Source of the DNA: Cryptomeria japonica
Lineage: Eukaryota > Streptophyta > Pinopsida > Cupressales > Cupressaceae
Assembly: GCF_030272615.1 (NCBI RefSeq)
Contig: NC_081410.1
Location: 146,849,349 to 146,913,348 of the forward strand
DNA: 64,000 nt
Direction of reading: 5' to 3'
Below are positions 10,963-22,270 of this stretch, piece by piece; within the stretch, counting starts at the first letter, position 1, and every line of letters starts with the position of its first letter. The translations under genes and the position numbers were made by a program. The notes below the pieces were generated by a model. The model did no database searches. It saw nothing but the letters and a program-made list of their open reading frames with translations, and was not told where the DNA came from.

Positions 10963-12440
10963 TGTTGACGACAGTTTTGACACACCCGCCAACAGTCAGG
11001 TAGCCAATGTGAACACTCAACACCTCTCCTGAAAAGTAATGAATTTGGGAAAACTCACTACCCTAAGGGCTCTATAGTCGGGTCACGACGGTGATGGGCA
11101 ACCCAATGGTTGATGGTTGAACCTATAAAGAGTGTTGGTGTAAATAATTATTCATCATGGATATTATTACACTTTACTTAAGTTTACTTAGGATAATGCA
11201 TTTCATAATAGTTTGGGTATGAGACACTTGGGTGTTTGTGCCACATTGGGATAGTGTGTGTAGGAGAAATTCCACCTTTTATGGTGTTGATCTTGTTGTT
11301 ACACTCCACATTCAGTGGGTGATCCACCTCATGTGGACTATTATATTATTTCTCCTACCTACCCACACCTATTTCCTACCTACCCTTGTTTCTTATTGAC
11401 CCACATGTCATGTTTGTGTGCTCACATATCGCTAGCCTTGCCTATATAAGCAGGCCTCTATTCATTATATTTGTTAATCCAGTTGATTATTGTTGATCAT
11501 TTCTATTGATGAGAATACAGTTTATTCTTGTCCTATATTGTGTCTCTATTTTGTACATTTCATTGAGCTCTTGATCTTGGCAAAATCCAACAAAGAGGCC
11601 TGCTGGTTGAAACTAAATCTTGCTGGTCATGAATGGTTGAACTTCCTTTTTATGTATTTTATGATTTAAGATTCTTTGGAAAATAAACTGCGAAGAGTAA
11701 AGGGGACAAGAAAATAATAATAAAACCAATACAATAACAACTTAATGAACTACTCAGATAATTCCCTGCAATCCAAGAAATTATCAAATATTATCCAAGT
11801 TGGCATTCAACAACGGACCTCCAGAAAACCTACAAAATCATCAATTTCACAGGCTTATGGAAATAAAATCATTAACAATATGGCCTATCATAGTAATTCT
11901 CATACACCACTGACGTGCGCAATATGATTCATAAAGTGATAAACAAAAGATCAAACCACGTTTCTAACTCCAAATAATAGACATTACCAAATTACACAGA
12001 ACAATTGGGTAGAATATAGACGTAGATTAGGCAATCTACAAGTTGCTTCTTATATTAATCTCAATGAATGTATAACAAAATTACTCAAATTCTTAACCAT
12101 CTGCAAAATATTCTAAAATCTCTAAGTGGGCCACAAATCATCAATTTGGGGACCCTTACAAATGAATCCAACTTCTCAATTTATAGAAGTTTTATGCCCT
12201 ATTATCTAGGAAATAAATCTAACCTAAATTAAGAAGTGAAACTAGGAATCGCAGTTAACTTGCAAGTTTTTTCCTTGATACTCCAATTAACTACTACGAA
12301 ATGGGGGTTGCATGAGCACTACGAAGACCATGCTAGATGAGCCACGTTTTCTTATTCATGCAAAATTTTGCTCAAAATTGGAACCTGTGTTGGAGCTACA
12401 ACTTGAAAATACAAAATTGGGGTCATGCAAAAACCTTGCC
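10963..12440 (-). mobile_element. LTR of Ty3 element 2, split by a nested solo LTR
   Basis: Plus-strand TGTTGACGACAG at 10963 is the reverse of the LTR end next to the primer binding site. The LTR continues upward, is interrupted at 11128-11597, resumes at 11598 and is non-coding to about 12440. The far edge is not defined. Net length would be about 1 kb. Confidence 0.6.
11133..11592 (+). mobile_element. Solo LTR with perfect 5-bp target duplication
   Basis: The element runs from TGTTGGTGTAAATAATTA to ATCCAACA (460 bp), with TG/CA ends inside a TGTTGG/CCAACA inverted pair. AAGAG occurs directly on both sides (11128-11132 and 11593-11597). A TATATAAG box lies at 11443-11450, giving the LTR a plus orientation. 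There is no internal region, so this is a recombination product of a full LTR element. It is nested inside the LTR of element 2. A related U3 segment lies at 17360-17623 on the minus strand. Confidence 0.93.
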
Positions 12441-12466
12441 ATTTTTAGTAATTGTATGTTCATCCT

Positions 12467-15400
12467 TCACTTTTTAATAAAAGCTCTATAATTATCCACT
12501 ATGCATGTGACTTCTTGGATAGGAGGATCGGCTACATGTTTAATTCTAAATTCATACTTCTTCAAAACTTCATCTCCATGCTTCTTTCCTTTCTCTAGCT
12601 CCCCTATTGTTTCTACCACCTCTTGACACTGAGTGATCAAGTATGTGTACCTGTCCATGAGGGTGACATCAAACTGGGTCGAAGGTCCTAAATGTTGAGC
12701 CTCGTATGCATCCCACTGATTCAAAACTTGATGTTGCTCCATTATTTCGGTACTAGTTAATCCTAAACCGAAGGATCCAAGCATATATTTTACAAAATTC
12801 TCATATGACAAAATTTCTCTGAGGAGAGGGACCCGAATCTCTACCATATCCTTCATATACTGCTGAAACATTTCAATCTTCAGCTCCAAATGTACACATA
12901 GGACTGCAAGTTTTCACAACTGTCCCCTCCTAAAAGGTCTTCCTCCATTATTGTCTCTTCCCCTAACCGCAGTATTTTATTCAAAATTTGAAATTGCTTA
13001 TTAAAAATGCTTAGCTTTCATTCCCATTGCATAGAACAAGAAGCTAAAGCTTCGCCTGCCTATACTGCCCTCTGGTATATCCTCATAGTATTCTAGAGAA
13101 ATAATCTAATCTTAGTTGCATTTACTTGGGTCCATGATTTGGCTCTTGCAGCCACCCGTCTCACCTCCACTAGTTGCATTTACTTGGGTCCATGATTTGG
13201 CTCTTGCAGCCACCCGTCTCACCTCCACTAGTGCCTTCACTTCTCCTTCTGGCAGTGATGAGGTAAAAGGTAGGTCATTGGCGCAACAAGAGTCTAGAGG
13301 TTTGTTCATTTCAATCAGGAGTTTCTTGTATTGCCCTAGTTGCGCTTTGAGCTCCATGTTTGAAGTATGCTCTTTTTCAACACGCCCCCTGACAACACTT
13401 GTGGCTAGCTCCAAAGTATCTAGCTCTCCCCACTTGGTTTGTTTACCCAAATTTACCTGGGATATTTGGTACTTGGGGGAAGCTTGTCCCTCGGCTTGGA
13501 ATGGAACTGCCACATCTGCAATCACTTCACCGAAGCCCTTTTTTGATAAATGATGAACGGTTTTTATCTTCTTAGCCTTTTGTGTCTCCTCAGTGATTAC
13601 TTGCTGCAAAGTGACCTTGGGAAGCTCTGCTTTTCTCTTTCTCTTCTCAAAAGTGAACTCAAGCCATTGTGATATATCTTCATCCTTGTCACCTTGATGT
13701 GACACTATATCTGCAGTTATAACATGGACCTCCGCCTGCTCCTTTGTTTCATCTCTTTCCTCTGCCTCTATTTACCCGGGATCTTGAGGTGAGGTAACTT
13801 GGTGGGCTAGATTAATTTGGAGATCCTTTTGCTTATGTAACTCTCCCAATTTGCCACTGACCTCTTCATTGAATGTCGTCTCTTCCTCACCTGCCTTTGT
13901 TTCACCTTGCTCGGCTTCTATATCCTTGAGGAGATCCTCTTGATCTTGAGGGGTTAGAACTAGTCTTTCATTCAATAGGTCCTCTGCCTCATCCCCTTCT
14001 TTCTCGCCTTCTAGCAGCAGATGTTGCTCAAGATCCTCTTCAACCTGATCTAAATCAGATTCAATGTTCCTAACTTTTATTCCTTCTGTGGTAGACCTGA
14101 AGCCTTGCACTGCAGGCTGCCCTGCGGGTATATTAACTAGTGGTGGTGCAGGGGCGTTGGTACCTGGATCCTGTGTGGCATCTGTTGAAGGTCGCTGAGT
14201 AGGTATATCTTTAGTAATTTTTATTTCTTCTTCCTGCTCTTAGGTACCCTCTCCTGCAATCTTCCCTATAGCTGTTCTTGGTGGGAGGACTTTAGCCAGT
14301 GGTACTGCTCCTAATCCATCGGTCACTCCAACGTTTGTTGTCTTCTTCAACAACTCAGACTCCTTCATCTTCTCTTGGAGTTTCTTCAACAAGTCCTCAA
14401 TGTTTTCTTGAGGTTTCTCCCCCTCATCAGGATCGGTGGACGTATTTTGTCTTGAGCTTGATCTCGTCTTCCGAGCATACTCCTTGTAACCCCTTGATTG
14501 GGGTACCCCTGAAGTGGCTCCTTCTATTTCGCCTTTGATGCACTCGGCCTTACCCTCTAGCTTAGCCATTGCTTGGTCCTATTGACGACCACTTGAGAAA
14601 CCTTTTCAATATTCATATCCTCATTTGCGGACCACCTTATTGGGGAGAGGGGCTTGTTATCAATTTCTATTCCTTTATAAGCTGCATTGAGCAGGTCTCT
14701 ATCATCCCTGAGGTCTTTAGGGAGATTGATCTCAATTTCAAAATATCTTATTTGTGGCACAAATAACCTATTATAGTTTTTCTCTCTGACCTCAAAACTG
14801 TCCTGGAGGTTGACCCAAAAATCCTCCTGTCTCGGCATGTGTCCCTCATATGCCTTAGGCATAGCTTGTTTGAGCTTCTCATAGGGATCATAAAACTCCC
14901 TAGCATAATCATACTCTTTCAAGTTCAAATCTTGAAGCTCTAGCTCTTCTAGCTTCGCAACCTATATCTTAGAACATGAGAAGTATCCAATAGATATTGA
15001 AAAATCAATGCCAATTTTATGTTTTGAAGATAAGAGAGATTGGAGGCCCAATAGTTGCCTTACATATTCTAATAAGATTACTCTATCATTGTAGTATCTG
15101 GGAAGCAACATTGGGTTCCCTGTGAATCCGCTGACCCTAATGTAAGTAGAGCATGGGTTCAGGATAAACCAACATGCCCACTCTTGGATAATAGTCATGG
15201 CCTCTGAGCTAATCCGGTGTCCTATGTCTCCTGTCAAATTAATTATTACTGGAAAAATGAAGGCATCATTAATTCTTTTGAAATGAGCCTTTGCATTGGC
15301 TAGGGGGAGTTGGGAATAATATTCCCATACCTTCTTTTGTCTTTCCTCATCCCCTAGTTGACCCTCTACTTGTAGTCCCAGAAACTTCCCAGCTCTGGCA

Positions 15401-16152
15401 GCCACCCAGATGACATAAGATGTGAAAAAGAACTTTTAAGTCTGGTGGACTTCTTTCATTTGTTTGCAAATGTTGTCAGAGAGGATCTGCAGCCAATCAA
15501 AATATTATTTTCCAATTAGGATAGTGGTCATAAACTAGAACATCCATTGATGGAAATGCTTACAATCAGGCTTGCCAAAGGCCCTGCTCAACATAATAAT
15601 CAAGTCTCTTTGGGGCTCCTTGAAGTCCGCCCTTAGGATCTTTGTTGCCTTGAGACCTATTTTCCTCTCTTCTTCTAGCAAGTTTTCATTCATGTGCCTT
15701 TTATTTGCTACAACTTTGTCATTCCATGCCTTCAAGGCCTCCTCTTCAATTGAGAGGAATATCTCTTCTCTAGTTGGGATACCAAACAGGAATCCCAGCA
15801 TGTAAGGAGACAAGTCTATAACTGTCCTTCCCTATGTGTTAGTGCACTTTCTAATGTTTGGGTTGTAGAACTAAGCAATGGTCATTATAAATTCTGGTGC
15901 TTGCACTGATTGTAGAAAAATAGTTGTCTCCACTAAGCCTGATCTTTTGATTCTCCTGTGTAGGGCCTCTAGTTTGGGCTTATTTAACTGGGTTCTGATA
16001 TCTTCAATTTCAATATGCCCAATCTCTGTGTCGGTAACCCATTTGACTTGATCATCCAACTTTGAAGAGTAGACTTCTCCTTGATAGTGGTACTTCATGG
16101 TAGCAAGAAGTCTGTCAATATCTTTGTTTCTTTTGCTAGAAGATGAGTCCAT
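12467..16152 (-). pseudogene. Long decayed reading frame of unknown family
   Basis: Four pieces (16152-15871, 15813-15535, 15405-14962, 14928-14557) share one frame; after a single frame change near 14560, four more (14569-14240, 14110-13772, 13705-13112, 12889-12467) share another. Together they describe one frame of about 1200 codons broken by in-frame stops. The N-terminal third is globular-looking (IRVSGFTGNPMLLPRYYNDR); the middle (14570-13770) is rich in Glu, Lys, Gln and Ser and coiled-coil-like; the C-terminal piece (12889-12467) looks helical. I recognise no RT, integrase, transposase or plant enzyme motif. A TATA box, exon and intron-like segment lie upstream. It may be an accessory gene of a non-autonomous LTR element or a captured gene. 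Confidence 0.7.
13113..13228. repeat. 58-bp tandem duplication inside the unknown frame
   Basis: A 58-bp unit at 13113-13170 is repeated at 13171-13228 with no mismatch that I can see. Because 58 is not a multiple of 3, the duplication shifts the minus-strand frame and is followed by an early stop. The identity suggests a recent event. Confidence 0.9.
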
Positions 16153-16744
16153 CTAATTACCTAAACCTGTGAGAAGAAAACAAGGATCAGTTCTTTACAA
16201 AAAACATAAAAAAGTTCCTTCACTTCAGGACTTCGGGCTTCTGGAGTAGGGAGTTTTTCTTTTTAAAACAGGGTCCAGAACTCCGAGGTTTCAAGGTAGG
16301 TACTCATGGATGCAGTCCGGAACTCCGGGGTTCCGAGGTTTCGGGTTGGGTAGATAGCACTTGATTCCAGAACTCTGTGGTTTCGAGGTTCCAGGGCAAG
16401 GAAATTGAGGTCATCTCAGGATCCCGTGGTCCTGAGTCGAATAACCAATAGGAGCTTAGGAAAAAGATTCATGAAAGATAGACCTCGAAACTCCGGGGTT
16501 TTGGGGTTACGGGGTCAATGATAGGGCTCCCTGGGAAAGAAATAATCCAGAACTCCCGGACTCCGCAGTTCCAGGTTAGTGATAAGCAAGTTTCAACAAA
16601 ATCTCGGAACTCCGCGGTTCCGGGGTCAGGAAAATTAGGGCACACGGGATACGCAAAAAACACACAAAAACAAAAAGAAAAGAAAACAACAAAGAAAGAA
16701 AATCTAACCTAAAAACGACCAAAAGGGCAAGAAAAATCACCTAC
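16153..16744 (-). other. Intron-like segment upstream of the unknown frame
   Basis: On the minus strand a donor CCACCAG/GTAGGTGA occurs at 16744 and an acceptor TTTTCTTCTCACAG/GT, with a pyrimidine tract, at 16167. This gives a 578-bp intron ending 14 bp before the ATG at 16152. The intron holds about seven GC-rich dyad repeats. Splicing is inferred from sequence only. Confidence 0.5.
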
Positions 16745-17310
16745 CTGGTGGATCAAAATGCCCAAGAATGCAAAAGGAAGCTTGGTAGTTCGGAGGCTCG
16801 CACTTAGGAGGCAAGGAAGAAGGAGCTCTAAATGCACAAATGAATTTTAAAATTTCATCATTCCTATTTATACCCCCTCCCAAAACCTGTGCATACAAGC
16901 GATTTAAACAAGACCTCGGGACTCCGGGGTCCCAAGGTTCCGAGCTCAGCAAACAAAACATCAAACAAAACATCCTAGCCCAGTACTCCGAGGGTCCGAG
17001 GTAAAAATTTTAAGCAAACCAAGATCCATTTCGGGACTCTGGGACTCTGGGGTTTCGGGACGGATCAAACACACATACCTCAGCACTTCAGGACTCCGGA
17101 GTTCCGAGGTAAAGAACTCACACACATACAAGACACATACCTCAGGACTCTGAAATTTCAGAGTTCTGAGGTAAAGAAAAAGCAAACAAAAGACACAAAG
17201 AAGGAGACCAACCTCGGGACTCTGGGGGTCCAAAGTTTCGAGGTTAGTGAAAGCAAAGAACAAAAGAGAGACCTCGGGAGTCCGGGACTCCGAAATTCCA
17301 AGGTAAGAAC
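16224..17310. repeat. Array of about 15 GC-rich dyad repeats
   Basis: An imperfect palindrome of about 30 bp (plus strand approximately CCTCGGAACTCC then GGGTTCCGAGGT) recurs near 16224, 16266, 16314, 16362, 16410, 16479, 16545, 16600, 16912, 16979, 17030, 17080, 17140, 17210 and 17270, separated by 20-35 bp of A-rich sequence. The gap at 16640-16910 holds the TATA box and exon. Each copy could fold as a hairpin, and many are followed by GGTAAAG or GGTTAGTG. Confidence 0.85.
16863..16874 (-). promoter_or_regulatory. TATA box for the unknown transcription unit
   Basis: Minus-strand GGTATAAATAGG is a strong plant TATA box about 120 bp upstream of the donor site at 16744. With the LTR-like U3 at 17360-17623 further upstream, it may be the promoter of an LTR. 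Confidence 0.55.
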
Positions 17311-17359
17311 AAAAAGGAAAAGAACAAAGCAAAAGCAAGCAACAACAGGGGACCCATAT

Positions 17360-17623
17360 TGTAACACAAGGAAACTAATGGGGAATGGATATGCAAGGCA
17401 TAATAGTAGGTACGAGAAATAATAGAATTTTTCACTAAAGGTGGATCACCCACCGAAGGTGGAATGCGACAACAAGATATCCCCACAAAAGGTGGAATTT
17501 CTCCTACAACCATCTTCCCTAGATGTGCAATTCCCTAAGTGTCTCGTATGCAAACTATATGGAATGCATTATCCTAAGTCAACTTAATTAAAGTGTAATT
17601 ATGAGACATAATTTACACCAACA
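17360..17623 (-). mobile_element. LTR fragment (U3) related to the 11.1-kb solo LTR
   Basis: Minus strand from 17623: TGTTGGTGTAAATTATG, then TTAGGATAATGC, GAGACACTTAGG, GTAGGAGAAATTCCACCTTT and GGTGGGTGATCCACCT, in the same order as 11133-11400. Similarity stops near 17345, where the GC-rich array begins. It may be the 5' end of a longer LTR whose promoter is the TATA box at 16863. Its outer edge coincides with the outer edge of the giant inverted repeat. Confidence 0.8.
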
Positions 17624-18161
17624 ACATGAAAAAAAAACAAATGTTTTAGAAAAAGATGCATGAAAAGGAAACGGTTGTTTTTGAAAAGATACATGAAAAG
17701 GAAACCATTGCTTTTGAATAATTGTATTATATTTTTTAAGGATCATCTTACAAAAGATATTTCTATTACAGAATATGAGAGTCCATTTGAATAGAAAAAT
17801 CTCACTTAAATTATACATAAAAAAGAACAAGTGGGTATTGAAAGATAAAGTGATCCACTTGGAACATGTTGTTCACCCTCCACAGAAAGAACTAAAAGAG
17901 ATCCTTACAGACAATCAACAACATGTAAAAGAAATTAATGAACTGAAAAGTCAATTAGTTTAGTTAATCAAAGGCTAAGGGACCATATATATTTGTCAAG
18001 GATCATGAATAATTAATCTAGGATCTCAAGGCTTTTTGGTGTAACACAATTATGATGATGTGTAGGATTTACCCACATAGTTACATAAACCAAAACCCTA
18101 CCATGTAAGTAGCTAAATCTAGGTTGCATAAGGACATACGAAGTCATCTAGAGAAAAATGA

Positions 18162-18690
18162 TGGGACCAAAAGATTGCCTAGATTTTAATAGTTTACACT
18201 TCATTTATTCTACTTAATTCTTACCGTAGTTCAACCCTTATCCTTTATTCTATCACTATTGGTTTTGTGAAATGAATATGCTTGATTATATATTAAAAGA
18301 ATAAAATGTAACTTTGGAGATGCTAAGTTGTATGTCTATCTATGATTGCATGGGTAAAATGGAGATCCTTAGCAACATCATAATATAACAAGGAATATCT
18401 ACTAAGAAGAAGTTTTTGTTTTTGTGTTAGCTTTTAATTTTGTAATATTGTTGAAATATTTAATATTAGCATATGTCGTTATAACAATAGACTTGGAAAG
18501 TGTGGTCCTAGGCCAAACTCTTGTTAATCAAACCATTGTATTTTACCACTATGCTACAAGATAATAACTCTTCTATATTTTTTAGATAGGTTGTTAAGTT
18601 CATTGAAAGTATATATTTTTTGCATGCATTTTGTAGTCAAAATGTGGTTTTAACAATAGCTCGTGTAGCTAAAGTTATCAATTCCTATTG
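18162..18690 (+). mobile_element. Ty3 element 3 LTR remnant in the left arm
   Basis: TGGGACCAAAAGATTG at 18162 is the LTR start shared with 43327 (reversed) and, more loosely, 52001 (reversed). The preceding TAGAGAAAAATGA resembles a polypurine tract. About 300 bp of the LTR interior present at 42565-42835 is missing here. 17624-18161 corresponds to the element's internal 3' end. Confidence 0.7.
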
Positions 18691-19394
18691 TTCGTTTATA
18701 ATGTTATAGTAGATAAGAACAAACATTTTTAAAATAATTTAGTCAAATTGAAAAGAAGGTTGCACACGTCATTACACTTGTTTACTACCTCCAAACCTTG
18801 ATTAGATAGCCATTCTAGTTTTCATAAGTTTACACCCTAGATTTACATAGGGTCAAATTGAATCACAAATATATCAAGCCTTTATTTTGACATAGAATTG
18901 GGACTAGTACCTTCAATTTTGTCCCAACAAGGAAATTGAATTTGATGATGGGTGAGTAGAGCAAAAAACAATAATGTTGTGCAAGCCACTAATGTATTGC
19001 CTTTAATCTAACCCAACATTGGCAAAGAATTTAATATGTAAGGAAAACTTTATAGTACCTTCATAAGCACCATGTAGTAACTCCTCATTACGAACAATAA
19101 TGTCATTATTTATTGAATGAGATGATAATAAAATATAAGATAAATGTGAAGCTAATGTACTAAAATCAAGATGCATGCCATCATCATGAACGATGTCACT
19201 ATGTGAAAGATTAAATCATGAGCATACATCTAGGGTCAAAATAAAATGCACAAAGCTAATCATCAAGGATATCATTATGTATAAAGGAAGGTAACTAAGT
19301 GAAGCACATGAATATATGACATGGGGCTATCATAACATATCAAAGAAACATCATTAAAAGGTATAATAGTGCCATGAATATGTAAAGAGATGTA

Positions 19395-20584
19395 TGTTAG
19401 GCCCAATATGGAAAGCTAATGTACTGAGAGGGGAGGGGTGAATCAGTACTTCAAAACATTTCTTCAACAGTAACTTTACTGTTATGCATAAACCGAATAG
19501 TGCAGTAACATAATATAAAGCTAAAACAAATAGATAACAATCATACATGATTCAATCCATAACACATATATTTTGGTTACGCAGAAACTCTTGGTTAGAG
19601 AGAAAAATTGTGATGGGGATGGCACCCACAACTTCACTACTGCAATAATAAAGAGTGCTCGGTTAGAGCTACATGTTTAGCTATTTTTGATAGCTTACCC
19701 TATTAGGAGTATCAAGATCTGTTAGATCTACCTTGCTAAAGGATTTTACAACACTTAATCTAAATGTTGCACCTAGTTAGAGGCTTTACAATTTATAGAC
19801 TCGATTAGAGTCTTTTACCCTATTAAAGGTTTCTCTTACAACTTCAAAATATTACAATAAATTATTACAAATATCTACAACTTTACATCTGGAATGTTAT
19901 AGCAAATTCTATGTGCTCAGAATAAGATTACCTTGCTTATAGCATACCTCGGTAACCCATATAGTAACTCGGTAAACCCTTCTATTTACTCTGTTCTTTG
20001 ACTGTTCTCTGAAATCCTTCTCGGTGACCTCTGTGTCTCTGTAACAGTCATAACACTTAGTGTTTTCACATGTCTTGCTTCATATATTTCTATATCTTCC
20101 TTTCTGTCATGCTACATGTATTTTCTGATCTCAATTCATGTTGCATAAATAGATCTCTTATGATGGTGATCTAATTCATTGCTTCGATCTTACAAACATG
20201 ATTTATCGAATGAATAACCATGCAAAATATTTCATTGGTTAGATGACCTCAAAATCATACACAATCTTTAAGTGCAATTTCCAATGTGATAACGGTTCTA
20301 TGTGCCTCAATCTTGTAACACGTTTTCATATGTATGTCCAGGTTCAATGAATCTGGTAACATGTTTCACTCGGTGTATATCAACTCGGTGTGTCATCTTT
20401 GCTGCTCTGTAGACATGGAATGATACTCGGTAGACAACTCGGTGTATACTACGCTCTGTGACTACTTCCTTCTGTAATCGACTGGACTGTTCATACCAAC
20501 TGAATATTTCAGTAGTAGTAACCAACTAGAGTATATAGTATAACTTTGAACATAAAACTAATGGCAACTTGATAAGTAGTAACA
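19395..20584 (+). mobile_element. Solo LTR in the left arm
   Basis: A 1190-bp element begins TGTTAGGCCCAATATGG and ends AAGTAGTAACA, flanked by ATGTA (19390-19394) and ATATA (20585-20589), a 5-bp target duplication with one change. The opposite arm shows the uninterrupted site (near 41770-41830), which fixes both ends independently. The interior repeats CTCGGT phrases and holds no reading frame. Orientation is uncertain. Confidence 0.92.
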
Positions 20585-21326
20585 ATATAATGTTATCAAT
20601 GGTTATCACACTAGTTGTGTCATTAACACATGTTATATCCTCACTAGATATATGTGTATCATAATTACAAGCCATATGAGAAATAGGATCAAAATGTGAC
20701 TCATGGACAAGTGAAATATGTGTTTATAAACACCAATCAATTACTCAATGGAGGAGGGAAATTCTAATACATGATTTAAATAATACCTCCATAGAAAATT
20801 CTCATCCTAAACTAGATAATTTAAATATTCTCAGGAGTGTCAAGGATGGAAGGATCATGTATAACAGAAGACAATAAAATGTCAAAACTAGAAACACATG
20901 GATTCATATCAACCAAGAAAAAAATTGAGTAACCATTATGGTGAATTATCCAAGTGGATGTGGGTAGGATCAAATGCATATTGTGTTACAATATAGTAAA
21001 ACCCTTAGTCAAAAGCATGTTAATATATGTAAAGAAAAGTTGATGCACACCACAAGAAAATACAATGTAAGGATAAATTATATATGAAAACACTAGGAGA
21101 ACTTGAGGTAGAATTGTAAGGTCAAAGGTTGCATATTAAAAAATGTTGGGTTGACAACATTTTATCAAACCATGTGTCCTAGTGGTTTGATAAAATGTTT
21201 ATTCAATGGAGCTATTTTTTATCTTTATTATTTTAATAGTTGAATGTGGTTGAGGTGGTGTTTATGAACACCTTTAGAGGATTGTTGACTCAATAAGGAA
21301 CATGTTATCCTTGGTCAATCCATTGT

Positions 21327-21515
21327 TTGGTCAAGTTAATGATGAGAAACGATGTTAAATACAACATACAAAAGCATGCACATGACCTACATGTAAATAA
21401 AGCGGATTTGATTCTTTGTTACTTCAAAAAATTGAAGCATGAGAAACGATGGTTAAGACAACATACAAAAGCATGTACATGGGCAAGAAATTTAGGCTTG
21501 AAATTTGAAATTTAA
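21327..21515 (+). other. Reading frame kept open in both arms
   Basis: A 62-codon frame starting MVKLMMRNDVKYN has a near-identical partner at 40391-40588 (minus). It holds an internal duplication: a phrase ending ACATACAAAAGCATG occurs twice about 98 bp apart. The arms are similar overall, so openness alone is weak evidence of coding. I assign no function. Confidence 0.3.
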
Positions 21516-22129
21516 AAAGGGGTTAATTTCAAAATATGTTATTACATTTAGGACATTTGACCAAAATGAACACGAAAATAAAGGAAAAAATAATATAACT
21601 ATGCAAATTTCACCATTACAAATAATAATTTTAATTTGCAAACAATTATAAACTCACCAAATACTAGATATATTTATATTATTTTAATGTAAATATCATT
21701 TTATAATTATTTAAGAAGAAATAGTTATAAAATGATATACTTTTTTTTTTTAAATGTATATACAATAAATAAAAGAATAATAATAAATAAATAAATCTCT
21801 CCTGTAATACTCTATTAAAAAAATACTTTTATAGTTAAACAATAATAGATTTAAAAAAACTTAAACTAATCTAAAATTAATTAATAAAAATAATTCCCTT
21901 TGCTTATCAAATAATTCTCGAATAATTTAATGGAATTATTCATTAAAAAATTAATTTGTTAGACATTTCAAATTAATGAAAAGCTAAATATATGAGACTA
22001 ACCGTAAAGAAATTTTGAATTCTGAACGTTGTCATTGACAGTTGGGTAAAGCCGAAAAAGCACATTAGGGTAATATAAATAATTATGTCTTGATTTTCTT
22101 TGGATTTTTCATTTTGGGGGGTTTGTACA

Positions 22130-22270
22130 GTGTGCACACTGGTCTGTTAGTTCATGTGATTTTCTTCTGATTTTTTGGTGTCTGTTCATGTGATTTTTTG
22201 GTATGTCTGTTCATGTGATTTTCTCCTGATTTTTTGTGTCTGTACATGTGATTTTCCTTTGATTTTTTGG
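22130..22270. repeat. Short tandem repeat in the left arm, mirrored in the right
   Basis: A unit of about 35 bp containing TTCATGTGATTTTCT and GATTTTTTGGT occurs four times; the reverse complement lies at about 33330-33450 in the right arm with similar copy number. It is upstream of a GT-rich segment and near TATAAATAA at about 22075, which could be a promoter for a non-coding transcript. Confidence 0.7.

Larger units (their letters stand above)
9842..12440 (-). mobile_element. Older Ty3 element 2 (gag, PBS, LTR), interrupted
   Basis: On the minus strand: LTR (10963 to about 12440, interrupted by a solo LTR), primer binding site (10939-10957), then gag (10908-9846), which is cut by the insertion of element 1. 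Element 1 is therefore younger. The rest of this element must lie beyond the window if it survives. The upper LTR edge is approximate because no clear TG end was found. Confidence 0.7.
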
